In this document: positions 15,130-24,093 of the stretch, piece after piece
Position numbering within the stretch: position 1 is the first letter of the stretch
Layout of the letters: every line of letters starts with the position of its first letter
NCBI GenBank assembly: GCA_015063795.1
Contig: SVTL01000009.1
Coordinates: 1 to 64,000 of the forward strand
Reading direction: 5' to 3'
DNA: 64,000 nucleotides
Source of the DNA: Oscillospiraceae bacterium
GTDB taxonomy: Bacteria > Bacillota > Clostridia > Oscillospirales > CAG-272
The notes under the pieces: model-generated
What the model was told of the DNA's origin: nothing
Seen by the model: the letters and a program-made list of their open reading frames with translations, nothing else
The model's database searches: none
Translations under genes and position numbers: made by a program

Positions 15130-16755
15130 TTACTGCGGATCGAACATCACCACGCCGTCCTCCCACAGGGGATAGGGACAGACGGGGATATCGAAGACGG
15201 TGAGCGTGTAGTGGCAGTTATAGGAATTGGTGAAGCCGCCGCTGCCGACCTTACCGATCACATCGCCGGTTTTGACAACGTCGCCCTCCTTGACCGAAAT
15301 CGACTCCATATGCGCGAACCAGCTCTTGAGGCCGAAGCCGTGATCGATGACCACCAGCTTACCGCTCAGCGTCTGCTCGCCCACATAAATGACCTTACCG
15401 CCGTTGACCGCCTGCACGTTATCGCCCTTGTTGACGATGTAATCCACGCCCTGGTGCGTATAGGTCTCGCCGGTGGAATCGATCTTGCGGATACGGCCGA
15501 AGCCGATCAGCACCGACTTGTTGTGAACCGCCTCAAGGAAGAGACCGTCGAAATAGCGGGTGGTCTCCTGATGGGCGGCCACGGGAGCCATCGCGGTGGC
15601 AAACGCCGACTGCGTAGCGGCCGTGCGCGTCTTGTTGACGATATCCGCCGCGATCTTATAGGACAGCGTTGCCTTCTTCTCCTTGGCAGTGACCTTCAGC
15701 AGCATTTCCTGCTTGGCGGAGCCGGAGGTGATCGTGAAGGTGTAGTCGCCGGCGACCGTTTCCAGAGACAGGGGAACCAGCGCACGGACCAGATCGCCGT
15801 CGCGGAAGAAGACGGGAGTGAAGCCGATGGCAGGACTGCTGGAGAAGGCAATGCTCTTCTCATCGCGCACGTTCTTGCCGGTGATCACAACGAAATCGCC
15901 CTGCTCAACGGCAGACTCGCCCAAATAGAACACAGCCGCAGGCGCCAGAGATGCGGGGAAGGAATAGGCAGACTCGCCGCTGTAGCCCTTGCCGTCGCTT
16001 TCATACCACTTGGCCAGCATGGACACCGACACATCGGCGGTCACATTCTCCAAGCTCTTGCCCAGATCCTCGTACAGACCGTCGTACAGCACCTGCCCGT
16101 CGGAGGTGGACACCACCTTCACCGACAGATAGTCAGGCGTGAGCGAGAAGGTGGGGTTGATGCCGCCGCTGATCTCGATGGGAGTCTGTCCCTCCGCACC
16201 GCTGCCGATCTCACTCTCAACGGAGGTGAACGCGCCGGAAATGTTGCGGAACTTCCAGACCATGCTGTCGGGCAGGAGGGTACGTCCGTCGGCCAGCGTC
16301 AGCGTGGGGCGGACCGAATCGGGATAGAGGCTTTCGGCGCGGGAGCTGAGCAGGAAGGCATTGGCCGCCTCCTCCTCGATGTGCGCCGCCTTGCCCTCCT
16401 CATTGACCACAAAGGCCTCCTTGGGGTTCAGCGTGAAATAATAGGTGTATTCCTTCTGTGTGTCGAAGCTGGTGATGACCGCTTCAAAGGCCGAGGCCTC
16501 GGTCAGCTGCTGGGGAAGCGCGGGCACCGATTCCGCCTTGTCGTTCATCTCCACAAAGAAGCGGATCCAGGCCAGCCCCTCCTCGCTGTCGCGGGTGAAG
16601 GCATACTCCCTTCCGTCAGGCGCGGTCAGAACGACCTTGCTGACGTTTTTATGACTGATCGGGGCATTCTGCGCGGTGGCAAAGTTGATGACGGCCACCA
16701 CCGTCGGAAGAAAGAGCGCAAGGACGATCAGGATCTTGATCCATTTGTTTTTCAT
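15130..16755 (-). CDS. Membrane-anchored M23 (LytM-like) protein, probably missing a zinc ligand
   Basis: The 541-residue protein has an N-terminal signal/anchor (WIKILIVLALFLPTVVAVINFA), a ~350-residue extracellular region I do not recognise, and a C-terminal M23 domain at about 430-540. The domain has HQGVDYIVNKGD (His and Asp zinc ligands) and VVIDHGFGLKSWFAHMES. The terminal HxH motif of active LytM enzymes (HLHFEV) reads HYTLTV here, so the second His is Thr. Active enzymes cut peptidoglycan cross-bridges; this one may instead be a structural or regulatory paralogue. The start MKNKW is preceded by GAGGCC. It is flanked by repeat arrays on both sides. Confidence 0.85.
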   Translation of the reverse strand: MKNKWIKILIVLALFLPTVVAVINFATAQNAPISHKNVSKVVLTAPDGREYAFTRDSEEGLAWIRFFVEMNDKAESVPALPQQLTEASAFEAVITSFDTQKEYTYYFTLNPKEAFVVNEEGKAAHIEEEAANAFLLSSRAESLYPDSVRPTLTLADGRTLLPDSMVWKFRNISGAFTSVESEIGSGAEGQTPIEISGGINPTFSLTPDYLSVKVVSTSDGQVLYDGLYEDLGKSLENVTADVSVSMLAKWYESDGKGYSGESAYSFPASLAPAAVFYLGESAVEQGDFVVITGKNVRDEKSIAFSSSPAIGFTPVFFRDGDLVRALVPLSLETVAGDYTFTITSGSAKQEMLLKVTAKEKKATLSYKIAADIVNKTRTAATQSAFATAMAPVAAHQETTRYFDGLFLEAVHNKSVLIGFGRIRKIDSTGETYTHQGVDYIVNKGDNVQAVNGGKVIYVGEQTLSGKLVVIDHGFGLKSWFAHMESISVKEGDVVKTGDVIGKVGSGGFTNSYNCHYTLTVFDIPVCPYPLWEDGVVMFDPQ

Positions 16756-16866
16756 ATCTTTTGGCCTCTCATTGGAATTTTTTCTGCCTTTTTTCTATTA
16801 TACCCCATTTATCGCTTGAAATCAAGTCCTATTTTTCATTCCGTGTAAATTTCTGCCTCCGTCCTT

Positions 16867-17275
16867 TTCCATGACGCGAAGCGTCAATTCACGAAATCGA
16901 AGAGTTCAATTCATGAACGTTCGTTCAATTCATGCACCGTCAGGTGCAATTCATGCCGCGAAGCGGCCATTTCTCGTCCGCAAACGCGGCGGGAGCAAGC
17001 CCCCGCCCTACAACACCCACGTCCGCAAAAGCGAAACTTTTCCATGACGCGAAGCGTCAATTCATGAAATCGAAGAGTTCAATTCATGAACGTTCGTTCA
17101 ATTCATGCACCGTCAGGTGCAATTCATGCCGCGAAGCGGCTATTTCTTGTCCGCAAACGCGGCGGGAGCAAGCCCCCGCCCTACAACACCCACGTCCGCA
17201 AAAGCGAAACTTTTCCATGACGCGAAGCGTCAATTCATGAAATCGAAGAGTTCAATTCATGACGCGAAGCGGTAT
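16867..17275. repeat. 173-bp tandem repeat of AATTCATG-linked mini-hairpins
   Basis: Units begin near 16867, 17040 and 17213 (the last partial), a 173-bp period. Each contains GACGC-gaa-GCGTC, AATCGAAGAGTT, GAACG-ttCGTTC, CACC-gtca-GGTG and CCGC-gaa-GCGG palindromes joined by CAATTCATG, followed by a GGCGGGAGCAAGCCCCCGCC stretch. The copies are almost identical, which points to recent duplication. Confidence 0.85.
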
Positions 17276-17433
17276 ATCGCTGCGCCGAAAGGGCCATTTC
17301 GCATTTTTTCGGTTCGCCAAGCATATTTTCCCGCGCATAGTCATCGTTCCGCCGCGCACACTAAGAGCACAGCATCGTACAGACACCGCCGGCAACAAGG
17401 ACACAGCAAGCAAAAAACGGGAAGAGAAGCATC

Positions 17434-17655
17434 ATGAGCAACCGCATCGACACATGCAAAGCGGCCGACCGTCTCGGTATGGGAGGCGGCAAGATCGGGA
17501 TGCCCTTACGCTTCGGCATCGCGCTGGCGCAGGACCGCCGTGCGACCGACGCCTTCTCCGCGCTGCCCGACGACCGTAAAAAGCAGGTCATCGAGGGCGC
17601 GAGAGGACTTCACTCCAACGAGGAGCTTCGGCAGTATGTCTCCTCGATCGGCTGA
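17434..17655 (+). CDS. Small conserved clostridial protein of unknown function
   Basis: The 73-residue product has a central FGIALAQDRRATDAFSALPD block and a C-terminal RKKQVIEGARGLHSNEELRQ helix. This layout (xGLALAQN..AM..F..L....K..V...A....S.EEMQ..V) occurs in many short clostridial proteins, from memory, with no known role. GAAGAGAAG precedes the ATG at a moderate distance. It is a single gene between a repeat array and a strong terminator. Confidence 0.65.
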   Translation: MSNRIDTCKAADRLGMGGGKIGMPLRFGIALAQDRRATDAFSALPDDRKKQVIEGARGLHSNEELRQYVSSIG

Positions 17656-17704
17656 GAAAGCCGCCGAAAGGCGTCCCATCTGAAAAAAAGAACAGACCGC
17701 AAAA

Positions 17705-17748
17705 GATCCCCTGCAGCGCCGTCAAGCACCGCGGGGGATCGCTTTTTT
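17705..17748 (+). terminator. Rho-independent terminator
   Basis: GATCCCC(TGC) pairs with (GCG)GGGGATC and is followed by GCTTTTTT, about 50 bp after the small gene. It may also serve the convergent glycosyltransferase gene ending at 17809. Confidence 0.8.
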
Positions 17749-17808
17749 ATGCAAGCTATTTTCCGTCTTTTTCCGGCCTTTGCTTCGATTTGTTTGTCTC
17801 CGCTCCGC

Positions 17809-20286
17809 TCACGCACGCCCGTCCAGACAGGCCAGCGCGATGGACGCATTGCTCTCGGCCTTTTGCTTCATGGGGCGGAGCGACTCCTTCACGTCCTCGG
17901 ACAGACGGGTGCGGTTGCGAAGCACCTCGTCGGCATAATCGACCAAAGCCTCCGCGTCCAGATCGGCGGCGCTCAGCTTGTACGGATAGGCCAGCGAGGC
18001 CAGCAGCGCATCGATCTTGGGGTCATAGGACAGACCGATCAGCGGACGGCCGGCCGAAAAGGCATAGATCAGCGCGTGCAGGCGCATCCCGATCACAAAT
18101 TCCGCCTCCGCCAGCAGTGAGACCGCCTCGGTGGCGCAGAGACGTCCGCCTTTTCCGCTGTTGACATGGCCGCCGCAGACGATACCGCCGCAGGAGGCCG
18201 CACACTCCTCGCTGATGCGAAGGTCCTTGGACAGCTGCATGGGCAGAAAGACCGGTGTCAGCCCGTGCTTTTCGCGGATGGCGCGGCAGGCGGACGCGAT
18301 CTTCTCGGCAAAATGGCCGTCGGCACCGTGCCAGCTGCGGATGCAGACCGCAAAGAAGCGATTGCCCGCAGGAAGACCGTCCCGGCGCATCCGATACGCC
18401 GTCCAGTCGCTGCCGTCGGGCTCCAGCCCAAACGCCGGGTCCACGGTCACCTCCACGTCCTTCCGCCCCACGCCCAGCCGCTCAAGCTCGCGGAGGCTGG
18501 AGGGCTCACGCAGGGTGATGCGGTCGGCGGAGAGAAGCGCCTTCTTCGCAAAAGCGGACGCCTTTTCGCCGTAGAACGGGCCGATGCCGTTGGCATACAG
18601 CATCACCTTCATCCCCGCCCTCTTGCAGGAGTTGATGATATACGAATAGTACACAAGCGAGCGCATGCTGGTGGCGTTGGTCAGCAGACTGCCGCCGCCG
18701 CTGATGAGAAGCCCGCCCTTTTTCTGCTCACGGCGCAGAGCGATCAGGTCAAACCGGCGGATGCTCTTCACATGATAAGCCTCCGCGGTCTGCCGCGGGT
18801 TGTTGGAAATGACCGTGATCGACAGCGTCGGATCGAGGCGGCGCAGGTCGCGGACCATCACCTGAAGCAGCGAATCGTCGCCCATGTTGCCAAAGCCGTA
18901 GTAGCCGCTGATCAGCACGCGGCGCGTCTCGTCCACGGTTCGGACCGCGCGGTCGTACAAAGCCTCCGCGTCATCGCCCATGCGCGTGATGGTGTAATGC
19001 TCCTCCACCACCGCGCGGTTGAAGCGTCCCGCCTCCTCCCGCTGCGAAACACTCAGCGACAGACGGGAAACGATCTCGTCAAACAGCGCCTCGCTCTCAC
19101 ATTTTCCGCTGTCACGGCAGCAGAAGTTGGTGGCCAGCGCGTCGTCCAGCCTCTCCGCGTTCAGCGCACCCAGATAGCCCTCCGCGCCCGCCAGGATCAC
19201 GTCCATCCCCGAGGCCATGGCCTCCAGAGCGGCGCGGGAAACGCCCACAAACAGACCGCCCCGCTTCATGAACGTGTGCACATCGGTGCGCGCGCCGTAG
19301 AGAACGACAACCTCCCGTCCGCAGGCGGCGTTGGCAGCATCGGCCTGCGCCTTCAGATCGGCAAAGGCGGTACCGCTGCCCACCAGATGCAGGCGGATGT
19401 CGGGAAAGCGCTGATTCAGCCTCTGAGCCAGCGAGACCAGCGTGAAGCCGATCTCGGCCACCTCCTTGTCAATGCGGCTGACATACAGAAGATCGTGTCC
19501 GCCTGCCGCCTCCCCCTGCGGAGAAAAGGTGTGCGTGTCGATGGCGTTGACCGTCACCGCGATGTTGTCGGGGAAGAGGGAGTAGTTGCCGATCAGATAG
19601 GCCTTGATGTCGTTGCTGACCGCCAGCGAATAGTCGCCCCAATGCGAGGCGCGCTTCCAGAGAAAGCCGGCGCGGTACTGCCCGTGGCAGGTGGTGACCA
19701 TCGGAATGCCGCACGCCTTGCCCACCAGCCGCGACAAAAAGGCGGGAATGCGGGCATGGGCATGAAGAATCTCGAAGCCTGCGGCTTTGAGCGGATCGGA
19801 ACCTGCGCTTTCCGCGGCGGTGTCTTCGCGCGGATCTCTGCCTGCGCTTTCCGCGGCGGTGTCTTCGCGCAGATCTCTGCCTGCGCTTTCCGCGGCGGTC
19901 GTTTCGCGCTGACCGGAACCTGCGCTTTTCGCGGCGGTATCTTTGCGCTGACCGGAACCTGCGCTTTCCGCGGCGGTGTCTTCGCGCGGATCTCTGCCTG
20001 CGCTTTCCACCCCTGCTTCTTTCAGCGCGTTTTGCTTTTCCTCTTTGACCAGCTTCATCAGTCCGCGGTAGGCGCAGAGCATGGACAGCGGATTTTTGCG
20101 GTGCATGGGCAGGCAGACATGACGGATCCCGATCTGCTCCAGCCGATCGGCAAAGGGACCGCCGGCCGAGGCAACGGTGACCTTGTGACCGCGGCGGTGA
20201 AGCTCCCTCGCCAGCTCAAAAATGTGGGTTTCCGCGCCGCCGATGCCCAGCGACATGGCGGTGAGCAGGATGTTTTTCTTCTCCAT
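17809..20286 (-). CDS. Glycosyltransferase family 4 fused to CsaB-type polysaccharide pyruvyl transferase
   Basis: The 825-residue protein has two enzyme halves. Residues 1-~440 form a GT-B glycosyltransferase (GIGGAETHIFELARELHRRG; LLYVSRIDKE; FVGVSRAALEAMASGMDVI). Residues ~450-820 match the CsaB/pyruvyl transferase family (VLISGYYGFGNMGDDSLLQ; LLISGGGSLL; FVIGMRLHALIYAFSAGRPL; GLSYDPKIDAL). CsaB enzymes add pyruvate to cell-wall polysaccharide, which lets SLH proteins dock. The first half is interrupted at about residues 95-175 by six to seven copies of a 13-residue ESAGRDPREDTAA-type repeat. The start MEKKNILLTA is preferred over TTG 20310 because the domain begins there; GAAGGG lies about twelve bases upstream. 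Confidence 0.88.
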   Translation of the reverse strand: MEKKNILLTAMSLGIGGAETHIFELARELHRRGHKVTVASAGGPFADRLEQIGIRHVCLPMHRKNPLSMLCAYRGLMKLVKEEKQNALKEAGVESAGRDPREDTAAESAGSGQRKDTAAKSAGSGQRETTAAESAGRDLREDTAAESAGRDPREDTAAESAGSDPLKAAGFEILHAHARIPAFLSRLVGKACGIPMVTTCHGQYRAGFLWKRASHWGDYSLAVSNDIKAYLIGNYSLFPDNIAVTVNAIDTHTFSPQGEAAGGHDLLYVSRIDKEVAEIGFTLVSLAQRLNQRFPDIRLHLVGSGTAFADLKAQADAANAACGREVVVLYGARTDVHTFMKRGGLFVGVSRAALEAMASGMDVILAGAEGYLGALNAERLDDALATNFCCRDSGKCESEALFDEIVSRLSLSVSQREEAGRFNRAVVEEHYTITRMGDDAEALYDRAVRTVDETRRVLISGYYGFGNMGDDSLLQVMVRDLRRLDPTLSITVISNNPRQTAEAYHVKSIRRFDLIALRREQKKGGLLISGGGSLLTNATSMRSLVYYSYIINSCKRAGMKVMLYANGIGPFYGEKASAFAKKALLSADRITLREPSSLRELERLGVGRKDVEVTVDPAFGLEPDGSDWTAYRMRRDGLPAGNRFFAVCIRSWHGADGHFAEKIASACRAIREKHGLTPVFLPMQLSKDLRISEECAASCGGIVCGGHVNSGKGGRLCATEAVSLLAEAEFVIGMRLHALIYAFSAGRPLIGLSYDPKIDALLASLAYPYKLSAADLDAEALVDYADEVLRNRTRLSEDVKESLRPMKQKAESNASIALACLDGRA
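19802..20030. repeat. 39-bp coding minisatellite in the GT4 domain
   Basis: CCTGCGCTTTC recurs at 19802, 19841, 19880, 19919, 19958 and 19997, a strict 39-bp period. The period keeps the reading frame and yields a 13-residue acidic/alanine-rich repeat. Copies differ mostly at the end of the unit. Confidence 0.9.
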
Positions 20287-20399
20287 CGTCTGTTTTCCCT
20301 TCATACGCAAAATCCCGCCGGAGCGGGATGGATGAGCGAAGCGCGAAGAGTGAAGCCGCAGGCAAAGCCCCGCCGCTTTTCACTCTTCCCATTTCGCAT

Positions 20400-20612
20400 T
20401 CAGTCGGTTTCATACGCCCGCAAAGCGGACCATTCTCTGCCCCGAAGGGGCAATTCATGCCGCGAAGCGGCTTTCCTTCGCGCTTGGCGGAACGCCAAGC
20501 ACATCACGTTCGGGCTTGCCCGAACATATCACGTTGGCGAAGCCAACATATCACATTCGGCGAAGCCGAATACATCACGTCCGCGAAGCGGACCAGCCCC
20601 CGAAGGGGCTAT
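20400..20612. repeat. Mixed mini-hairpin array
   Basis: It holds CCGC-aaa-GCGG, CCCC-gaa-GGGG, TTCGGGC-ttGCCCGAA, TTGGC-gaa-GCCAA and TTCGGC-gaa-GCCGAA units with both AATTCATG and ATATCACG linkers. It fills the gap between the MORN gene and the GT4-CsaB gene. No gene is seen. Confidence 0.8.
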
Positions 20613-21455
20613 TCATCCTTCCTCCGGAAGCGTGCGGACGATCGCGCCCTCGCGGAAGGTGCCGGTGTAGGTGCGGTGATCGCCGTCGGCCCAGGTGTAA
20701 ACGCCCTGACCGTCCATGTCGCCGTTCTTGAAGCCGCCGGTGTACACGTCGCCGTTGGCCCAGGTGTAGGTGCCCTCGCCGGTGCGGGTGTCGCCCAGAT
20801 AGTCGCCGGTGTAGACATCGCCGTTGGCAAAGGTCTCACTGCCCTTGCCCTCCTTGCGGTCGTTCACATAGCCGCCCTCGTAGGTGTTGCCCTCCGCGCT
20901 GATGTACTTGCCCTGACCGTGACGCATGCCCTTGGAATAGTCGCCGATGTACACGCCGCCGTTGGCCCAGGTGTAGGTGCCGAAGCCGTCCATCATGCCG
21001 TCCTCCAGCTCGCCCTCGTACACGTCGCCGTTGGCAAAGGCGATGCGGCCGCTGCCGTTCAGCTCATCGTCGGCGAACATACCCTCGCAGACCTGACCGT
21101 CGGCAAAGGTGATCTTGCCCTGTCCGCTCCGCTGAAGCTTCAGCAACTCACCCTCGTACACGTCGCCGTTGGCGTACACCACCTTGCCCGCCGCCATATC
21201 CACCTGCGCGACGCTGCCGTCGGACAGATACAGCTTGCCGTCAAAGGGCGTGCCGGTGGAATCCACCTTGCCGTAAAACTTGATGTCGCCGTCGGGGGTG
21301 GTGATCTTCATATAGCGGTAGCCCATCAGATAGATCACAAGAAAGACCAAAGCCACCAAAAACGCGGCCACGGCCAGCAGGATCAACAGAATGGACGATG
21401 TGCTTTTCGGCGGTCTGCGGCGTCTGCCGCCGCCATAGGTGTAGCGGTTGTTCAT
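20613..21455 (-). CDS. Membrane-anchored MORN-repeat protein
   Basis: The 280-residue protein has a basic N-terminus, one membrane helix at about 22-45 (SILLILLAVAAFLVALVFLVIYL), and about eight MORN repeats of roughly 23 residues (YANGDVYEGEL, FANGDVYEGEL, WANGGVYIGDY, WANGDVYTGGF). MORN repeats form an elongated beta-sheet; in bacteria the partner is mostly unknown. The helix-in, repeats-out topology suggests an extracellular scaffold. GGGAGAA precedes the ATG. It follows a membrane protein gene by 57 bp on the same strand, so the two may form an operon. Confidence 0.85.
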   Translation of the reverse strand: MNNRYTYGGGRRRRPPKSTSSILLILLAVAAFLVALVFLVIYLMGYRYMKITTPDGDIKFYGKVDSTGTPFDGKLYLSDGSVAQVDMAAGKVVYANGDVYEGELLKLQRSGQGKITFADGQVCEGMFADDELNGSGRIAFANGDVYEGELEDGMMDGFGTYTWANGGVYIGDYSKGMRHGQGKYISAEGNTYEGGYVNDRKEGKGSETFANGDVYTGDYLGDTRTGEGTYTWANGDVYTGGFKNGDMDGQGVYTWADGDHRTYTGTFREGAIVRTLPEEG

Positions 21456-21512
21456 AGCGATTCTCCCAATATCATAAAATATACAGGCATTTTTTATAAA
21501 AGGCGTGCGGTT

Positions 21513-21986
21513 TTAAGCGCCTCCGCCGCCGAACATCGACCCGATCAGGTCAAGCAGCAGGGGAAGAAGCATGGCCGAGAGGAAAGCGACGATCGCAAAC
21601 ATCACAATGGCGATGAGAATGCCCATCAGCCCGTTGCCCTTGGCCTCGTACATACAGGAGGCGTGGAGCGCCTTCTCCTCGGGGATATAGAAATGCAGCT
21701 CGTCGTCGGAAGCGACGATCTTGCGGAAGGTGCTTTTTTTGCGCAGAGAGAAGCGGACGAAGGGATTTTTGCCGTACCCGGCCTCCTCCAGCGTCAGAGC
21801 GCTTTCGGGGGAGAGGGCCTTGCGCGCCAGCAGCAGACGGACGAAGCCGCCTAAAATCTGCTTGTTGTACATCACGCCCACACTGGCCAAAACGATCCCA
21901 AGGAAGAGCGACCACACGATCAGCTCCACCGACGTCCCGCCGTATTCATACAGGAAGGAAAAGCTCGGAAGCTCAAGTCCCGCCAT
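21513..21986 (-). CDS. Two-helix membrane protein of unknown function
   Basis: The 157-residue product has two hydrophobic segments, at about 18-40 (SVELIVWSLFLGIVLASVGVMY) and 122-150 (MGILIAIVMFAIVAFLSAMLLPLLLDLI), with a soluble loop between them (NPFVRFSLRKKSTFRKIVASDDELHFYIPEE). AAGGAGG stands nine bases before the ATG. I do not recognise the family. It is followed by the MORN protein gene, and parB lies upstream across a repeat array. Confidence 0.65.
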   Translation of the reverse strand: MAGLELPSFSFLYEYGGTSVELIVWSLFLGIVLASVGVMYNKQILGGFVRLLLARKALSPESALTLEEAGYGKNPFVRFSLRKKSTFRKIVASDDELHFYIPEEKALHASCMYEAKGNGLMGILIAIVMFAIVAFLSAMLLPLLLDLIGSMFGGGGA

Positions 21987-22003
21987 TCACATAACCTCCT
22001 TCT

Positions 22004-22200
22004 CATGACGCTCAAGCGTCAATTCATGAAATCGAAGATTTCAATTCATGCCCGCAGGGCAATTCACGCCGTACGAAGTACGGCATATCGCTGCGCCACA
22101 GGCGCTATTTCGCGTCCGCAAAGCGGACATGGGGCTCTGCCCCAATCCCCGTCAAAGGGACTTTTTGAAAAAAGTCCCTCTGAACTCTTCAAAAACGTTC
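22004..22200. repeat. AATTCATG mini-hairpin array joined to a TTTTTGAAAAAAG hairpin
   Basis: Palindromes TTGACGC-type, AAATCGAAGATTT, CCCGC-aGGGC, CCGTAC-gaa-GTACGG and GTCCGC-aaa-GCGGAC lie at 22004-22130. They are followed by AGGGACTTTTT-ga-AAAAAAGTCCCT (about 22157-22181). The second part lies directly downstream of parB and could terminate it. Confidence 0.75.
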
Positions 22201-22219
22201 AAAGAAGCGGTTTTTGCGA

Positions 22220-23092
22220 TCACTCCTCAACAAACTCCTTGCCGCAGAGACGGACCAGCAGCTCCTGCAGGTCGTCAGAGTCGGTGTAAGCGATCTCGCA
22301 GACGTTCACACCCTTGCGGCGCGTCAGCTTGAAGCTGCGTCCCAGCACAGCCGCCACGCGACGCTCCAGATCCTTGGCGTAATCCACATCGGGGAGCGCC
22401 TCGGTCTCCTTGTCCTCCTCGCGCTTCTTGGCGTTGAGCGTTTTGACCAGCTCCTCGGTGGAGCGCACCGACAGTCCGCGCCCGGTCACACGCTGGACGG
22501 CAAAGGGCAGATCCTCCTTGTAAGCGATGCCCAGCAGCGCACGGGCATGACCGGCGGTGAGCGTTTTCTCGGTCACCAGCGTCAGCACCGACTCGGGAAG
22601 CTCCAGCAGACGGAGGGTGTTGGCCACCGCACTGCGGCTCTTGCCGATGCGCTTGGCGATCTCCTCCTGCGTCATGGTGTGCTCGTCCATCAGCGTTTTA
22701 TACGCTTTCGCCTCTTCGATGGCGTTCAGGTCCTCGCGCTGCAGGTTTTCGATCAGCGCGATCTCGGCGGTCTTTTTCTCATCGGCATCCACCACAATGG
22801 CGGGGATCTCGGTCAGACCGGCCATTTTGGAGGCACGCCAGCGGCGCTCGCCGGCAATGATGCTGTAAAAGCCGTCCCCCACGGGGCGGATGAGGATGGG
22901 CTGAAGAACGCCGTGGATCGAGATCGACTCGGCCAGCTCCTCCAGCGCCTTTTTGTCAAATTCGGTACGGGGCTGCGTGCGGTTGGGTTCGATCTGCGAG
23001 AGGCGGACGGTCAGCTTTTCACTGCCGTTTTTCGTTTCGTTGTCGATGAAGATGGCATCGAGGCCTCTGCCTAATCCTGAAATTTTCGCCAT
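22220..23092 (-). CDS. parB: Chromosome partitioning protein ParB (Spo0J)
   Basis: The 290-residue protein starts MAKISGLGRGLDAIF, the usual ParB N-terminus. It has the CTP-binding ParB/Srx motif region (QPILIRPVGDGFYSIIAGERRWRA), the ENLQREDLNAIEEA block, the DNA-binding helix-turn-helix (MTQEEIAKRIGKSRSAVANTLRLL) and a C-terminal dimerisation end. ParB loads at parS, spreads by CTP-driven clamping and recruits SMC. ATG 23092 is preceded by AAAGGACAGACC. parA lies 75 bp upstream on the same strand. Two perfect parS sites occur in the window. Confidence 0.96.
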   Translation of the reverse strand: MAKISGLGRGLDAIFIDNETKNGSEKLTVRLSQIEPNRTQPRTEFDKKALEELAESISIHGVLQPILIRPVGDGFYSIIAGERRWRASKMAGLTEIPAIVVDADEKKTAEIALIENLQREDLNAIEEAKAYKTLMDEHTMTQEEIAKRIGKSRSAVANTLRLLELPESVLTLVTEKTLTAGHARALLGIAYKEDLPFAVQRVTGRGLSVRSTEELVKTLNAKKREEDKETEALPDVDYAKDLERRVAAVLGRSFKLTRRKGVNVCEIAYTDSDDLQELLVRLCGKEFVEE

Positions 23093-23167
23093 GGTCTGTC
23101 CTTTCTGTCCGGTCAAAAGCGTATCGTTTCTGCTTGCGTTCCCTTGCGAGGGATCGATTGTTATGTG

Positions 23168-23935
23168 TTATAGTCTCTCTGTCAGTTCCTTTGCGATCTC
23201 CTCATAGCACTTGCAGCCGACCGAGTGCCGGTCGAAATAGCCGATGGGCTTGCCGAAGGAGGGCGCCTCGCTGAGACGCACATTTCGCTGAACCGGCGTG
23301 GCAAAGAGCTTGGAGGCATAATACCGCTTGATCTCGCGGAGCACCTGCAGAGACAGGTTCAGCCGCCCGTTGTACATGGTGATGAGAATGCCGGTCAGCT
23401 CCAGCGAGGGATTGTAGAGCTTCTGCACGCGGCTGACCGTTCCCGTCAGCTGGGAGAGCCCCTCCAGAGCAAAGTATTCACACTGCATGGGAATGACCAC
23501 ACCGTCGGAAGCGACCAGCGCATTGAGCGTGATCATCCCGAGGGAGGGCGGGCAGTCGATGATGATGTAATCGTATGCCGCCTTCAAGGGCTCCAACGCG
23601 CTCTTCAAACGGCTTTCCCGCTTGTCCAGAGCCGAAAGCTCCAGCTCGCAGGCCGCCAGCTCGATGTTGGACGGGATCACGAAGAGGTTGTCAAACCCGG
23701 TCTCGCGCACCGTTTCCTCGGCGCCCGATGCGCCTGCCAGCAGCGTATACAGCGAAAAGCGGAGGTTCTTTTTGGCGATTCCCACCGCGCTGGTGGCATT
23801 TCCCTGCGGGTCGGCGTCCACAAGAAGGGTACGCTTGCCCATCTGCCCTAAGGCCGAGGCGATGTTGACCGCCGATGTTGTCTTGCCCACGCCGCCCTTT
23901 TGGTTGGCAAAGGCGATGATCTTGCCCACGTTCAT
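23168..23935 (-). CDS. parA: Chromosome partitioning ATPase ParA (Soj)
   Basis: The 255-residue product has the deviant Walker A motif FANQKGGVGKTTSAVN, the switch LLVDADPQGNATSA and Walker B YIIIDCPPSLGMITLNAL. ParA dimers on the nucleoid move ParB-parS complexes and, in Firmicutes, modulate DnaA. The ORF-track start adds 23 basic residues that are not typical. ATG 23935 (MNVGKIIAFA) is used here, but GTG 23929 is an attractive alternative because GGTGGG lies six bases before it. A perfect parS sits just upstream of the gene. Confidence 0.95.
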   Translation of the reverse strand: MNVGKIIAFANQKGGVGKTTSAVNIASALGQMGKRTLLVDADPQGNATSAVGIAKKNLRFSLYTLLAGASGAEETVRETGFDNLFVIPSNIELAACELELSALDKRESRLKSALEPLKAAYDYIIIDCPPSLGMITLNALVASDGVVIPMQCEYFALEGLSQLTGTVSRVQKLYNPSLELTGILITMYNGRLNLSLQVLREIKRYYASKLFATPVQRNVRLSEAPSFGKPIGYFDRHSVGCKCYEEIAKELTERL

Positions 23936-24061
23936 CCCACCAAACTTGTTGTTTTTCCGCACGTCCGCAGTTCTTTTTGCGTCTCTCTCCCTACCTGCGG
24001 CCATGCTTCTTTCATTATACCAACAGAAGCAGGCAAAGTCAACAGCCTTTTTATGAATTTT

Positions 24062-24077
24062 TGTTTCACGTGAAACA
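24062..24077. promoter_or_regulatory. parS site 1
   Basis: TGTTTCACGTGAAACA is an exact match to the 16-bp Firmicute parS palindrome bound by ParB. It lies about 125 bp upstream of parA, between parA and noc. Confidence 0.95.
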
Positions 24078-24093
24078 GCGCGTTGACGCCGCA

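Noticed and set aside
14631-15203. Long ORFs on both strands over the repeat block (for example 149 aa on the minus strand, 135-137 aa on the plus strand)
   Set aside because: The 72-bp repeat is a multiple of three and keeps several frames open at once; products are repeats of RSRIYHAHAVGISR-type sequence with no start signal.
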